Positions 20,201-29,255 of a DNA stretch of 29,793 bases are shown here, one piece after another (position 1 is the stretch's first letter; every line of letters begins with the position of its first letter). This DNA comes from Schoenoplectus triqueter (taxonomy: Eukaryota; Streptophyta; Magnoliopsida; Poales; Cyperaceae), in NCBI GenBank assembly GCA_964058805.1, contig CAXKVV010000896.1, positions 1 through 29,793 on the forward strand, read 5' to 3'. A model generated the notes under the pieces. It saw only the letters and a list, made by a program, of their open reading frames with translations. It was not told where the DNA came from and did not search any database. The translations under genes were made by a program, and so were the position numbers.

Positions 20201-21884
20201 GAGAATTGATTTAAAATATATTTTTAGAATATTTTTTATTTAGGAAATTATTTTGGTAGAGCTAATTTCAGCAAAGATATAGAATGATTATAGGAAATGC
20301 AACAACCAAAATTAGTAGACAATTATATTTAGAAAGTAATGAAATTAGTGGGGTAATTTATAGGAAGTAGTGGATGATATTTTAGGAATATAGTAGAGTT
20401 AATTTGGGAAAGTTCTATGTTATATAAATCATAGAATATTATGTAATTGTATGTCTCTAATATGCAATGAATTAAGAAGAGAGTTTTAGCAGAAATTATT
20501 TAATAGTGTATTTGTTTGTCCTTTTATTATTCCAACATAACATTCCTTATTTATTCATTCTGCTTAATTTTCATTTTAGTTAATCTTAATTTTACTTTTT
20601 TTGTGTTTAGGGAATATTGCCAGATGGCAGAACTGTGGCAGCTAAGCAATTGGCCTTAACATCACTCCAAGGAAAGCAACAGTTTGTGACAGAAGTTGCC
20701 ACCATCTCAGCTGTGCAGCACAAGAATCTTGTTAAATTATATGGCTGTTGCATTGAAGGGAAAACCCGGATTTTGGTTTATGAATATTTGGCCAATAGGA
20801 GCCTTGATTTATCCATCTTTGGTATGTATATGTTAAGCAAGGAATTCAAGTGGCAATCATAATATATAAATGTTTCTCAATATCTACAGAACGTACTTTT
20901 GCTGAGTTATATTCAAAATGCTTGTTCATTTGTGTTGAAGGAAAGAGCAAATTGTTCCTCGATTGGGCAAGGCGGATGGAAATATGCATAGGTGTCGCAA
21001 GAGGTTTGGCATATCTACATGAGGAGTCTGCTGTAAGAGTTATACATCGGGATATCAAAGCAAGTAATATACTACTAGACGAGGATCTTAACCCTAGAAT
21101 CTCTGATTTTGGATTGGCTAAGCTCTGTGATGATAAGAAGACACATATGAGCACTAGAGTAGCTGGCACAATGTAAGGATCCTAGTTTGAACATTTTTTT
21201 TTGCTCATTGTATGTGTAGTAATTTAATATTTGAGTTCTCAATTTGTGTGGTTTCATTGATACAGAGGCTATCTTGCACCGGAGTATGCGATGAGAGGCC
21301 ATTTGACGGAGAAGTCTGATGTGTTTTCATTTGGTGTCCTAGCACTGGAGATTGTGGCCGGTCGCCCAAATGCAGACACACTCCTACCACAGGATCAAGT
21401 CTATCTCCTCGAATGGGTACTTCCACTATTTTGATTTGTAGCTCTAGATGTTATTGTCCTTCTCTTTCTTTATAAGGTAATGTAACACTATATATAATAA
21501 CCATGCATTTACACGTACCTCTGTGCACAGGCATGGAGCTTATATGAAAAAAATCGTGCACTAGAACTAGTGGACCCAAAAATCACATCTTTCAATGAAG
21601 AAGAAGTTTTGAAGGTGATAGCCATCTCGCTACTATGCACCCAAGCATCGCTACTCCAGCGACCGCCAATGTCACACGTTGTGTCTATGCTAACTGGCAA
21701 CATGGAAGCCACTGAAGTAACTTGCAAACCCAGCTACCTAACCGAATGGCAGTGGAGGGATTTAGAGAGCAGAGATTTCTCAAACAATGGAGCCCCTGAG
21801 AATACAGACGCTGTTCCTACCACAACCTCTAACTCTTATTCCTCCATGCTTTTGAAGGATTCAATAATTCAGGAGGGCAGGTGA
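11225..21884 (+). CDS. LRR-malectin receptor-like serine/threonine kinase (LRR-VIII-2 type), 25 exons
   Basis: Exons: 11225-11321, 12061-12247, 13382-13453, 14018-14089, 14233-14304, 14449-14520, 14652-14723, 14823-14897, 15019-15090, 15302-15376, 15515-15586, 15694-15765, 15864-15929, 16030-16095, 16493-16537, 16639-16703, 16921-17034, 17116-17390, 17473-17674, 17765-17923, 18253-18371, 20611-20821, 20941-21172, 21266-21416, 21531-21884. All introns are GT..AG and the joined frame is 3069 nt (1022 aa). Order: hydrophobic signal peptide (1 to about 25), N-terminal cap with WNTTGDLC and CDC motifs, LRRs (about 95-400), malectin domain (about 418-614), transmembrane helix (about 634-656), kinase (about 685-960). 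Family knowledge places it at the plasma membrane, sensing extracellular or wall ligands and signalling by phosphorylation; Arabidopsis relatives include the At1g56130/At1g56140 group. Introns 2 and 21 carry inserted elements. Structure is strong; the ligand is unknown. Confidence 0.93.
12535..13192. mobile_element. long hairpin (foldback) element in intron 2, candidate PIF/Harbinger-type MITE
   Basis: The left arm begins GGGTTAATATCATATTTA at 12538 and the right arm ends with the near-exact inverse at 13189. The arms remain complementary, with mismatches, for about 190 bp. Inner segments also pair (ATTTAATTATTTTTCTT near 12840 against its inverse near 12905), so almost the whole 650 bp can fold back. 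TTA at 12535-12537 and 13190-13192 could be a 3-bp target duplication, as for PIF/Harbinger elements, but the outermost base of the arms does not match, so the class is uncertain. Each arm is made of degenerate copies, about 30 bp each, of a TCATATTTATCCATCAACTC-like unit. There is no coding capacity. Confidence 0.65.
13382..16703 (+). other. LRR exon block of the receptor kinase (exons 3-16)
   Basis: Exons 3-7, 9, 11 and 12 are exactly 72 nt. Exons 8 and 10 are 75 nt and exons 13 and 14 are 66 nt. All carry one 24-residue LRR or slightly longer or shorter versions, with introns in the same phase (after the second base of a Leu, Ile or Trp codon). The repeats read like LxxNxLxGPIPxxLGNLTxLxxL, the plant-specific LRR consensus. 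Exons 15 and 16 form the C-terminal cap, with a Cys pair in [10 protein letters not shown]. This one-exon-per-repeat design is typical of the LRR-VIII-2 family and makes the exon borders very secure. Confidence 0.9.
16716..16852 (+). repeat. tandem duplication in intron 16
   Basis: Two adjacent copies (about 65 and 72 bp) both begin TAAACCAACTAAACACACATG and both end AAATAAATTAAGTAA. The second copy has a few extra bases (CACACACG) inside its CA tract. Both lie wholly within the intron between the last LRR-cap exon and the malectin exons. Confidence 0.85.
16921..17674 (+). other. malectin domain exons (17-19)
   Basis: The domain opens with [11 protein letters not shown] and continues with WGVSNVGAW and [19 protein letters not shown]. 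It includes [10 protein letters not shown] at the exon 18/19 border and closes with [17 protein letters not shown]. These are the recognisable conserved strands of the extracellular malectin domain, a carbohydrate-binding fold in animal malectin. Exon 20 (17765-17923) then encodes a short linker, a 23-residue hydrophobic helix beginning [13 protein letters not shown], and a basic stop-transfer segment with consecutive lysines. Confidence 0.9.
18401..18740 (+). repeat. 5' LTR of the Copia-type element
   Basis: It starts with TGTTGAG. The terminal CA has mutated to TA in this copy. Compared by eye with the 3' LTR it shows about 16 substitutions, mostly transitions, and one single-base indel over 340 bp, or about 95 percent identity. 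Confidence 0.92.
18744..18755 (+). other. primer-binding site of the Copia-type element
   Basis: TGGTATCAGAGC followed by CA pairs with the 3' end of initiator tRNA-Met, the usual primer for plant Copia elements. Confidence 0.85.
18786..20243 (+). CDS. retrotransposon gag-like protein fused to an unrecognised, Lys/Arg-rich C-terminal half (485 aa)
   Basis: ATG at 18786 is the first start giving the long frame; a four-codon upstream ORF at 18761 ends before it. Residues about 1-230 match the plant Copia gag type. They include an N-terminal [18 protein letters not shown] motif, a capsid-like helical region around [22 protein letters not shown] and a Ser/Gly/Arg-rich stretch. The expected CCHC zinc knuckle is missing; only a tail with DCYNKQ remains. 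From about residue 260 onward, where protease and integrase would begin, there is instead an acidic segment of about 130 residues with no family I recognise. A segment rich in Ser, Pro and Lys follows, and then a basic tract ([20 protein letters not shown]) that resembles a nuclear localisation signal. The frame is open to within the 3' LTR. The C-terminal half may be captured host sequence or fast-evolving element sequence; this is undecided. Confidence 0.8.
   Translation: MTDNMSVYNPSISLFKRENYEFWSIKMVTLFKSQGLWDLVNNGVPDLDLNQQENEKEDVRALFYIQLAVHDIIFSKIAAATNAKEAWTTLKIAFQGSTRVMTIKLQGLHRDFETLQMNKEETMQNFPSRVQTVINQIKVLGDTIKEKIVVAKVLRSLTPEFDHMVAVIKEFKNLDTYSFDELMGSLQTHESRMSKTEDKGDEKAFYMKGESSRGSNNPSRGRANSDGEGRGQGRSNQADCYNKQIEESQANHTEEKDKQPTLFMISNLINKVDASDIREFESKLESPSTVVEELLSQERQLTHFASDQGISNVSGLLGFMQEHEAEGPKEVGSATQNWEVAPPLMVDCNGEFVMDEPSSSKKKTEHPFSVVKKSTKAKETEPKSNEPDSSTPVPELGSKPKKGRASTIKKVVNVKKEVIERPKAKRRKRRPRAKRRKKKRRLPILMETIINKEVCKRKTNLELEILNEGGVLRIDLKYIFRIFFI
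20197..20537 (+). repeat. 3' LTR of the Copia-type element
   Basis: It starts with TGTTGAG and ends with CA followed by TAACA, the target duplication. The gag-containing ORF runs 47 nt into this LTR before its stop. Confidence 0.92.
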
Positions 21885-22910
21885 TTTGAAACAATTACGT
21901 GTGAATTTGGAACCAAATTAGCTATTATAAAGTTTCTTCATCAGAAACTACAAGCATTTGTGCCATAATAACTTTATGTTGTGTACGCTACATGTATTGT
22001 AATTTTCTACCAGTAAATTGTTACTTGTTTTGTTAAAATTAATGTTTTTATGGTTGCATTTATTTCGGGTTTATATATATTTCTGTTTACGATGGTAAAA
22101 TAGTGGGTTGTTTGGTTCGTATAAATATTGCCTATTGGGTTTTGTTAGGAAACGTCTAGAAGTCAAAATATGTCAGAGTGATATGGAAATTAATGGCTCA
22201 GTAATTATATGTTAACATTGTAATCGAAGTTTCTGTGTAAAGAACGTACACGCACTAAATTAAACAATGTTGATACTGATGCAAGTTCTCATTTCGGTCA
22301 AAGCTCCCAAATTAGCAAAGAAGTCATTTACAATATGAGCACTTGAGGTATTGATCGCTCGGATCAATTTGGAAGATTTACTTGCACAAAGTTTGTTTGA
22401 GAAGGATATTGCCATATTAGTACCTTTGGTACCGAACGGCTCCATACCAATCAATACTAACCTGAATTTTTCTTTCCCCTTTGTGTTTACGGATACTCTG
22501 ATAGAATAAAATAGGAAGTTCGAACTATCAGGGTTTGCTTCCACAAAATAAGGAGGTAGAGAGCAACAAAAAAAGAAAAGAAAAAAAAAATAAGCAAGAC
22601 AAGGCAAAATTATCAGGATTATCTAGTGTCAAACGAGTCCATAACGAACAACGAGAGGATTTTACTATTTGAGTATCACCTCCAATTTCATTTGAAGAAT
22701 TTTTAAGTAATCTCATAACCAATATATATACACATTATAAGCAAGGAATAAATAAACAACAAACTCTAGTAGACATAATTAGCCATTCATCCCAAGTTCT
22801 ATGTAAGGAGCATGGGGTGCTAGATTGAACACTCAATCCTTCAAGTGCTAAATCTAACTCCCATTTGGAGCTTCCAACAGCAGAAATGATAAGTGAAAGA
22901 AAAAATAGAT
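21885..22910. other. convergent intergenic region holding the 3' ends of both genes
   Basis: The kinase 3' UTR would extend right from 21885 and that of the NRL gene left from 22910. No clear AATAAA is visible in the first 200 bp after either stop. Open frames at 22260-22607 and 22528-22722 lack recognisable motifs and span poly-A and poly-T tracts. Confidence 0.5.
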
Positions 22911-25818
22911 TTAAGAGATTGAAAATCGCCTTTTCTTCGGCTTGACCACGGCCACATCGACAGACACTTCATCACTTATATTTGAGGTGTCTTTTGATCC
23001 TTGTCTAAAAGGATTCAACTTACTGAGCTTCTTAGAGAACGAAGCAAAAAATGTCGGTTTCTTTGATGGTGCTGCCCCGGCCTGTGAATATCTACTAGAC
23101 CCACTTCCATGACTCTTCTCCAAATTAGAAACAATCATTTTCATGCGTGCCAACTCGGTTTTTAATGTTTCATTTTCTTGCGCCAAGGAAGCATCTGCTT
23201 TCGCCTGGCTGCGCACCGCCTCAGCTACTGGTACATGTTGTGGCGTACCCATGCTGATTACCCCATTGCCGCTACGGACCTTAAGTTGGTCATAGTAGAG
23301 AGCACTCAAGACTATTTGGAGAGGGAGACGCTTGTTTTGGCTTGCGTGGAGACGTGCCTCGTATGACAATCTGTGTGGGTCCAGAACACTGCATACCTTT
23401 TCTCTCTCTATTTCGTCAACTGTGGGATGTGCCTAGATTGAATAGAAGTGGTAAAGGACTAAAGGTACAGAGTTATGAATCATTAAATTATCCATACTAA
23501 ACTACAAATACTGCAGGAATCAGGTAACGAGCCTGATACTTATATTTATTGAAAATTACTGTACCAATTTTTCTTCATTTGCCCCAAAATGATAAGGGCT
23601 TATTACTAATATTTTTTTGCTTTTTTTTTGAGGAGGCTTATATGATTTCTTACCAGTGTAGATGTAGTTAAATTATATGAAACAATTCAATTGACACCAA
23701 CCTTTAGGTATATATCAACAGCACGATACAAATCATCATCATACTTTCGAGCCAATTTAGGTATGGCACCAGAAATTCCAACAAACTTGGAAATCGGCAT
23801 CTCTGCATCAGTGGCTATTTCAGCAACAAATGCATCCACCATGTGTGCAACCTTCTGCATTGCTGCAGAGCAGATATCAGCGCCTCCACCATAGAAGATC
23901 CCAGCCATACTGCGATTAGAACCTGATGCCTCACCCTCAACAAACCCAGTAATTACTTTCCTCACGCTATCCAAATCAGTTATCCTTTCACCTGATGGGT
24001 CGAGCGTGATGGTCATGAGATCATTGATGGTGGCACTGTCGAGCAGAGAAGAAATCCGCTTTTCGAGATTTTCACGACTGGCAGGAGAGGCAGAGATAGC
24101 AATGGCACTACAGAGAAGCGAGCAAAGAAAACTGACAGGTAGGGCCACTGTGTCATTTGGTGGAAGGAAAGAGATGATGGACTCAAGATGGTTACAGTGG
24201 TGAGATGTTAAACTGGTGCTGGTAGGAAGTGTAAGGTTGGTATATGTGGAAATAGCAGTGGCAAGGTTTTTGGGGGAGGCAGAACGGTCCCGCATGGCAG
24301 TGAGAACTTTCTGGAAGAAGGCTGGGGAGAGGCTCGAAAGTTCGGTGGCCCACCACTCTGCTGGAGATCTGGTCGGGAAGGTTGCCTCCTTGCATGCCTG
24401 ATTTTCAAATAAAATTTTAAATTTATTTGCTAATTCATGTTATTATTAATTAATTAGTTAGTTAATGATAGTGCATGATCTGGTAATCTAGCAATTGCAT
24501 ATTTCTTATTTTTAATTATTGTTTGTTCTCCTTCAACTCAATTCCAAACAGAAGAATTCTAAATATGAATGCCTAATTATATAATGATTTATTTATTTTT
24601 AATTTACAAAATTTCCCATTGCTTTTTATTAACTTATTTCCTTCAAAGATTAGCCCATTTATAATTTTGGTACGGCAATTTCCTCACCAGAATTGCATCT
24701 GACCAATAAACATACATTATCTGCTACACTGACCTTCAGTCCAATAACATTGACACACCGTTGCACAAGCCCAATTTCATCAGCAAACGGCAAAAGCTCC
24801 TCACACGACCTGAGAACTGCTGCCGCACCCGGCAGCGTCTTTAACGCTGCTTTCTCCAAGAACTCCTCGGTTCTCAAGGCAAGGCTCGCCTCGCCATGTT
24901 CTTCAGTCATCTCCAAGAACTCTGCTGCACATCGCAACGCGGCTATGTTGTGCACTGTGATCTCAAAGTTCACACCATAGCAGAACCTAGCAGCTCGCTC
25001 AAATGCCTCGGCCCCACCAGGTATGTCAGAGAGGTCAATTGTTACTACGGCTGCTGGATTGGCTGCCCCATGCACCTTTTTCCGTATGTACCCGCTTTTT
25101 GGGACCAGCATCAGCTGAATTTAATTTGCAGATTAGGATTAAGGAGAGATGAACAACATAACATATGTACTCAGAAAGAGAAAAAAAAAGTTGGAATTTT
25201 GCTCCTGTGCTTTAATGCTTCCTGATTTTGATTTAAACCAAAACTTCCAAGACTTGAGCTTTGCATAAAAAAAATGAACATCAAAGAATTACATATCAGT
25301 ATTTGAAGGGCATTTGCCGATCAAGATTAGCAGAATTGATAATACGAACTGTTAAATTTGGGATCCAGCTGGTCAATAAATAACTTGCATGGAGAAATTT
25401 GGTACAAATGCACAGACGTACAGATAAGTAAACATCATTGATATTATCCCAAATTTCATTTCTGACAGAACTAAATTGCAAAAAGGAGGATAGTAGAGAA
25501 ATTTACTTTATGGAGAGGTAAACATGAATTGCCCACTTCTACAATCAAATCTATCGGCATATCTTGCGACAAAACCCTGGAAATATACAATGGTAAAATA
25601 CTAATTAAAATCACTTCATTAGGATTGTCATTGAAACAATCTATTGAAAAGGAATCACAAAATGTTGGTACAGTTATATAGCAAGATTTCTAAAGAGACT
25701 GTTTCTTGATAACAATTTATAAACTTAGATGGGTAACTGGATAGGCAACTCACCACTGAGTAGTTCTATCCATGGAAGGAGAGAGTTGAGAGCAAGGAAA
25801 AGAAACTGGCAGTGCCAT
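22911..25818 (-). CDS. NPH3/RPT2-like (NRL) BTB/POZ-NPH3 protein, 5 exons
   Basis: Exons in transcript order: 25818-25754, 25576-25507, 25114-24734, 24397-23702, 23432-22911. All junctions are GT..AG and the joined frame is 1734 nt (577 aa). BTB domain: about residues 24-135, with PLHK, KSGYIRK, DIPGGAEAFERAARFCYG and AALRCAAEFLEMTEEHGE. NPH3 domain: about 180-440, from EWWATEL through FLPPNDTVALPVSFLCSLL to DLYRAVDIYLKAHP. A coiled-coil segment follows (about 475-510, QENETLKTELARMK), then a basic tail ending RRFSIS. NRL proteins act at the plasma membrane downstream of phototropin or in auxin-related polarity, and some are CUL3 ubiquitin-ligase adaptors. A second in-frame Met at residue 16 (MDRT) matches the position where RPT2-type proteins begin their conserved N-terminus, so translation may start there. 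Which NRL subgroup it belongs to is uncertain. Confidence 0.93.
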
Positions 25819-25910
25819 GAAAGAGCAAATATTTTCTCTCTAATTTCTTTCGGACCTTTTGTGAAATAAACAGTGAAAGAGGGGATGAGAGAATTAGTTC
25901 GGATATATAG
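25819..25910 (-). promoter_or_regulatory. 5' leader and TATA-like box of the NRL gene
   Basis: On the minus strand CTATATATCC occupies about 25910-25901, roughly 90 bp upstream of the first ATG, which is a usual plant spacing. Between them is a CT-rich leader (CTCTCATCCCCTCTTTC). Confidence 0.4.
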
Positions 25911-27050
25911 CGATTATTAATTGGTGAAAATGATAATTAATTATATGGAACCAACTGTTCATGAAATTGTCATTTGATTTGATTTTTGTGGTGGTCCTTG
26001 GTTCAAAGTGAGGTTTTTATTCAGTTTACTGGTACAGTGGTACTTGAATTTCGTCGTCTTGCTACTTCCAAGTTTCACTCTTTTGTGTGGCGATAAGAGA
26101 AGCATCATTTCATGTGTCATGTCTCTGACAGGAAAAATCACAAGATGGCAGACAACTACGTAAAGTAGCAAAAGAGTATTCTCTCAAAACTTGCACAATT
26201 ATTCTCATGAGAAAGTGTCGCAGGAGATTTGGCATGGGCCCATGACCATGGCTGCTAGACTGCTATGCTAATGACTCTAACATCATTACTTCTCCATTTT
26301 ATTAATACACTGAATATGAAGTGCAAGTCAGGTGAGAAGTAAATCATCTCTGCTTAGGTGATCAGTTCAATTCTTCGAATAAAAATTATCCATCTCTAAT
26401 TTATAATATTGAAATTAAAAAAAAATTGAATGCTCTAAATAAAGACTAGGTATTAATATGGGCGTTAACCTCGCATGAGCTTCATTAATTATAAAAGTTC
26501 CTGATAATGGTGTCGATATTAAATCAATAATATCTTTGTGAAATTCCATGACCAAAGTAATGATTTATAAAGTGGTGAATGTAGTTTTAAAAAAACTATC
26601 AAATGTATGACGTTACAATTTCGAGTTCATAAAGTATAGTTAAATAATATAATAGTCTATCTTTTTTTGATGTACAGAGACTAAAGACAAAAAAAATCAT
26701 TATTTTTTTTATGAAAACAATCATATTTATTTTTCTTAAGTCTAACAAATATGCTTTATTTCATTTGATTAGGATATAGTGGTATTTGAATCCAATGAGG
26801 GAGTCACGTTTGGGCAAGGAGACCACTTACCCCTGATTTTTTTTTAAAAAAAAAAATAGGTTTGTGATTATTTTTTTAAAAAAATATATATTTAATTCTA
26901 ACAAAAAATTGTGAAAATGATCCGATAGGTTATGCTATAAACCTTTACCAATTTTATTTGGTTAAATAAGTAAAATAGAGTCCATCGTCAGTCCCTCGAG
27001 CTGGACAGATCCGGTACTAAAGAAAACAGAGAGGAGACTCTGACTTTACA
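25911..27050. other. intergenic region upstream of the NRL gene
   Basis: No gene, RNA gene or inverted repeat that I can support lies here. It is AT-rich, with poly-A and poly-T tracts at 26400-26420, 26690-26720 and 26838-26890. The proximal part presumably contains distal promoter sequence of the NRL gene on the minus strand. Confidence 0.45.
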
Positions 27051-27330
27051 CAACTGGACGGGATCAAGTGTGACCAGAATGTGGTGTTGAGAGTGCCACG
27101 TCACGTTTCCGGCTGGCATGATCCAAAGCTACAAAGGATAACTTGTGGGTCCCACAGAAATCCTCCAAAAGAACGTGCAACAAATAATGACCTTCCACGT
27201 AATCCCGTCGTGGACCCTGTTTTTCTTTTCGTACGATCACAAGAAAGGATTTTGTTAGTGGGTTGTTGTGAAGCTCCGAATGGTGCCCCCCCGTTTGTAA
27301 CAAGTGACAAAAGGTAAAGAATTTTTCTAA
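27051..27330. promoter_or_regulatory. GC-richer patch with several ACGT cores
   Basis: GCCACGTCACGTTTCC (about 27095-27110), GAACGTGC (about 27172) and CCACGTAATCCCGTCGTGG (about 27198-27216) supply four ACGT cores within 120 bp, set in AT-rich flanks. Overlapping 78-81 codon frames on both strands have no recognisable motif. The patch could be a promoter fragment or a transposon remnant; the evidence is weak. Confidence 0.25.
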
Positions 27331-29100
27331 TTGGATAACAACTCAACTTGATATCATACTCATGAAAAATATTAATTCTTATATCATTTTCTTACTACTT
27401 GAGAAAAATATTCTGAATTAATTCAATAATTATTGAGAAAATAGTTTTATTATGACATAGTGTGTCAAAGTGCCTAGCATAACTTGAAATCATTAATAGT
27501 AAAACCACATCAAAAAACAAATATACCTAAATGAGAGGAGTGTACTTCTTTTTTCTTGATAAAGATGGGAAAAAATAACTTTCAACTTGAAATAATTATT
27601 ATAAATACTTTTAACGAATCACTCCATTTAGTTTTCAATCCTGACTTCTCACATTGAAATATTTCATTTTAGTTGCTAAATAAAAGTTGACTATGCAAGG
27701 GAAAATGGCATTTAAATGATTCCATTAACAAATTTTTTTTTTCTTCCACGCAGATACAAAGGTATAAAATTCAAAAGAGATATGTGAATCATTTTTTTAT
27801 TTAGTGGCGAAAGCATATAATATGTTCGAAGTTCAAACAAAAAGTTCTTTGATAATATTTAAAATTAAATAACTTAGATTTTTTATTTTTATCTGAAAAT
27901 TTTAAAGGAGATGTGGATATGAAAGGAAAGAAAAATCCATTAGTTGGCAAGAAAAATACAAAAACCACGGTGTCTCATGCGGTCAACTACACATTAGGGA
28001 TTCATGCATCTGGTTGGATGGGGGCTCTCAACTTTGGATCAAAAGGAGTATTTGCATCTACACCACAAATTTTATTATTTTTAACACTAGTCATACCCAA
28101 ATTCATCTCTACGTTTCACATCAAAGGCATATACAATCGTTGAAAGTTTCTTATCCAATCAAACATAGACTCAATGTTTACTCAAAAAAAAAAATAGAAC
28201 TCAATGATTGACAATGACCTTTCTTTTTACCGCCTCCCCAAAAAAATATATAATATAATGATATATATAAAAAATAATATATATCTTGCAAATTGCAACA
28301 TATAGCCAGTGTGCCCTACTGCCCTTTATGATGGCATGTGATGCCTTCATGAATTGCATGAAGCTAGGTGGTTTTGCATGAAGCTATATGATGGCATGTG
28401 ATGCAGGAACTTTTAAATAAATAAAAAAAAGCACGAAAATGGAGGTTAGAAACGCATAAAAGAAAGTAACAACCTTGTCATGCTATGCAAGTGGTTTTGC
28501 TTGGAGAGATGGATGCAACTCAAGTTGCACAAAAGTTGAGACCAAGGTAGGGTCTACTGGATGGAGCTCTGGAGCTGAAATGCACCACCATTTTGATAAT
28601 ACGAGTCTAAATTTGTGTGGTGCGCCCTTTTGAGTGGGCTCCATTGAACAAGAGCACCACCCATCATGTTCAAAATTTAGTAAATAAATATTATTGGCTT
28701 CTTCCTGGGTTTATATGTTGATTTGCAACCTTGATAATACTTAAATTCACTAATTTGGCAATTTCATTAAACTAAAAAGGACAATAAATTGGAATATAAA
28801 TCCACGATTATTGTGTTGCGCATGTTGATAGTTTATACTTGCTTACAGTATAAAATCCACTTTGCTTACCTATCAAATTTTGTACAACTCATAAAGTAAT
28901 AATTGATGTCTTACTAGAGATTGTCGAACTTAAACAGTGGCATATTTTTAATCATATTAGATGAACAATAAAATAAAAATATGAAGTAATCAAATGTCAG
29001 TTGTCAATTATCAGTCTCGTTGACATTATATCAGTATCATGCTATGCCATATACAAAATGATGAATTTCATTAAATGGTTGTCAACATCACCGAATACCA
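27331..29100. other. AT-rich intergenic region, no gene seen
   Basis: The 65-76 codon frames at 27913-28211 lack motifs or splice partners. The only structure noted is a pair of 18-bp direct repeats (TATGATGGCATGTGATGC at about 28328 and 28388) interleaved with GCATGAAGCTA repeats (28360-28386). Confidence 0.5.
28328..28405 (+). repeat. short interleaved direct repeats
   Basis: TATGATGGCATGTGATGC occurs twice, 60 bp apart. Between the copies, GCATGAAGCTA also occurs twice. This looks like local replication slippage or an eroded minisatellite. Confidence 0.7.
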
Positions 29101-29124
29101 AAATTCGCTGCACCTAAGGGTGTG

Positions 29125-29255
29125 AATGGGTCACGTAGGGTCAGGATCGGGTCGGGTCATATTATTTTATTATTTTTTTGATCCGATCTGAACCCGACCC
29201 GATTAAATTCGGGTCAAAAAATCTTGACCCATATCCGACCCGACCCGTATAAAAT
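29125..29255. repeat. GGGTCGGGT / ACCCGACCC repeat cluster
   Basis: GGGTCAGGATCGGGTCGGGTC (29138-29158) is followed by GAACCCGACCCGATT and by ATCCGACCCGACCCGTAT, so the same degenerate GGGTC unit occurs in both orientations within 130 bp. Clusters of this kind occur in plant noncoding DNA and often mark old transposon ends. No boundaries or target duplication can be set. Confidence 0.45.

Larger units (their letters stand above)
18401..20537 (+). mobile_element. small non-autonomous Copia-type LTR retrotransposon in kinase intron 21
   Basis: A 340-bp 5' LTR (18401-18740) and a 341-bp 3' LTR (20197-20537) both start TGTTGAGAATTG. They end in CAATA and CAACA respectively. The flanking pentamers TAACA (18396-18400 and 20538-20542) are a perfect target duplication. 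The PBS TGGTATCAGAGC (18744-18755) lies 3 bp after the 5' LTR, and a purine tract (GAATGAAGGGGGAG) abuts the 3' LTR. Total length is 2137 bp. The interior has a single long ORF with gag features but no integrase, reverse transcriptase or RNase H, so mobility would need enzymes from another element. Removing the element and one TAACA restores an intron of about 97 bp. Confidence 0.93.
18253..21884 (+). other. intracellular kinase exons (21-25)
   Basis: Exon 21 encodes the [10 protein letters not shown] lead-in and the glycine loop GEGGYG (about residues 698-703). Exon 22 holds the catalytic lysine in VAAK (K719) and the helix-C glutamate in FVTEV. Exon 23 has HRDIKASN (catalytic D815) and DFG (833-835). 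Exon 24 has GYLAPEYA and the [12 protein letters not shown] segment. Exon 25 holds the RPPMSHVV motif and a Ser/Thr-rich tail. All catalytic residues are present and the HRD arginine marks an RD kinase, so activity is expected. Intron 21 separates the ATP loop from the lysine and contains a Copia insertion, so activity depends on that 2.2-kb intron being spliced out. Confidence 0.9.

Noticed and set aside
23691..25225. Plus-strand open frames across the NRL gene
   Set aside because: They are antisense shadows of the well-supported minus-strand exons.
27064..27346. Overlapping open frames on both strands in the ACGT-rich patch
   Set aside because: Neither resembles any family I know, and the pair overlap almost completely.
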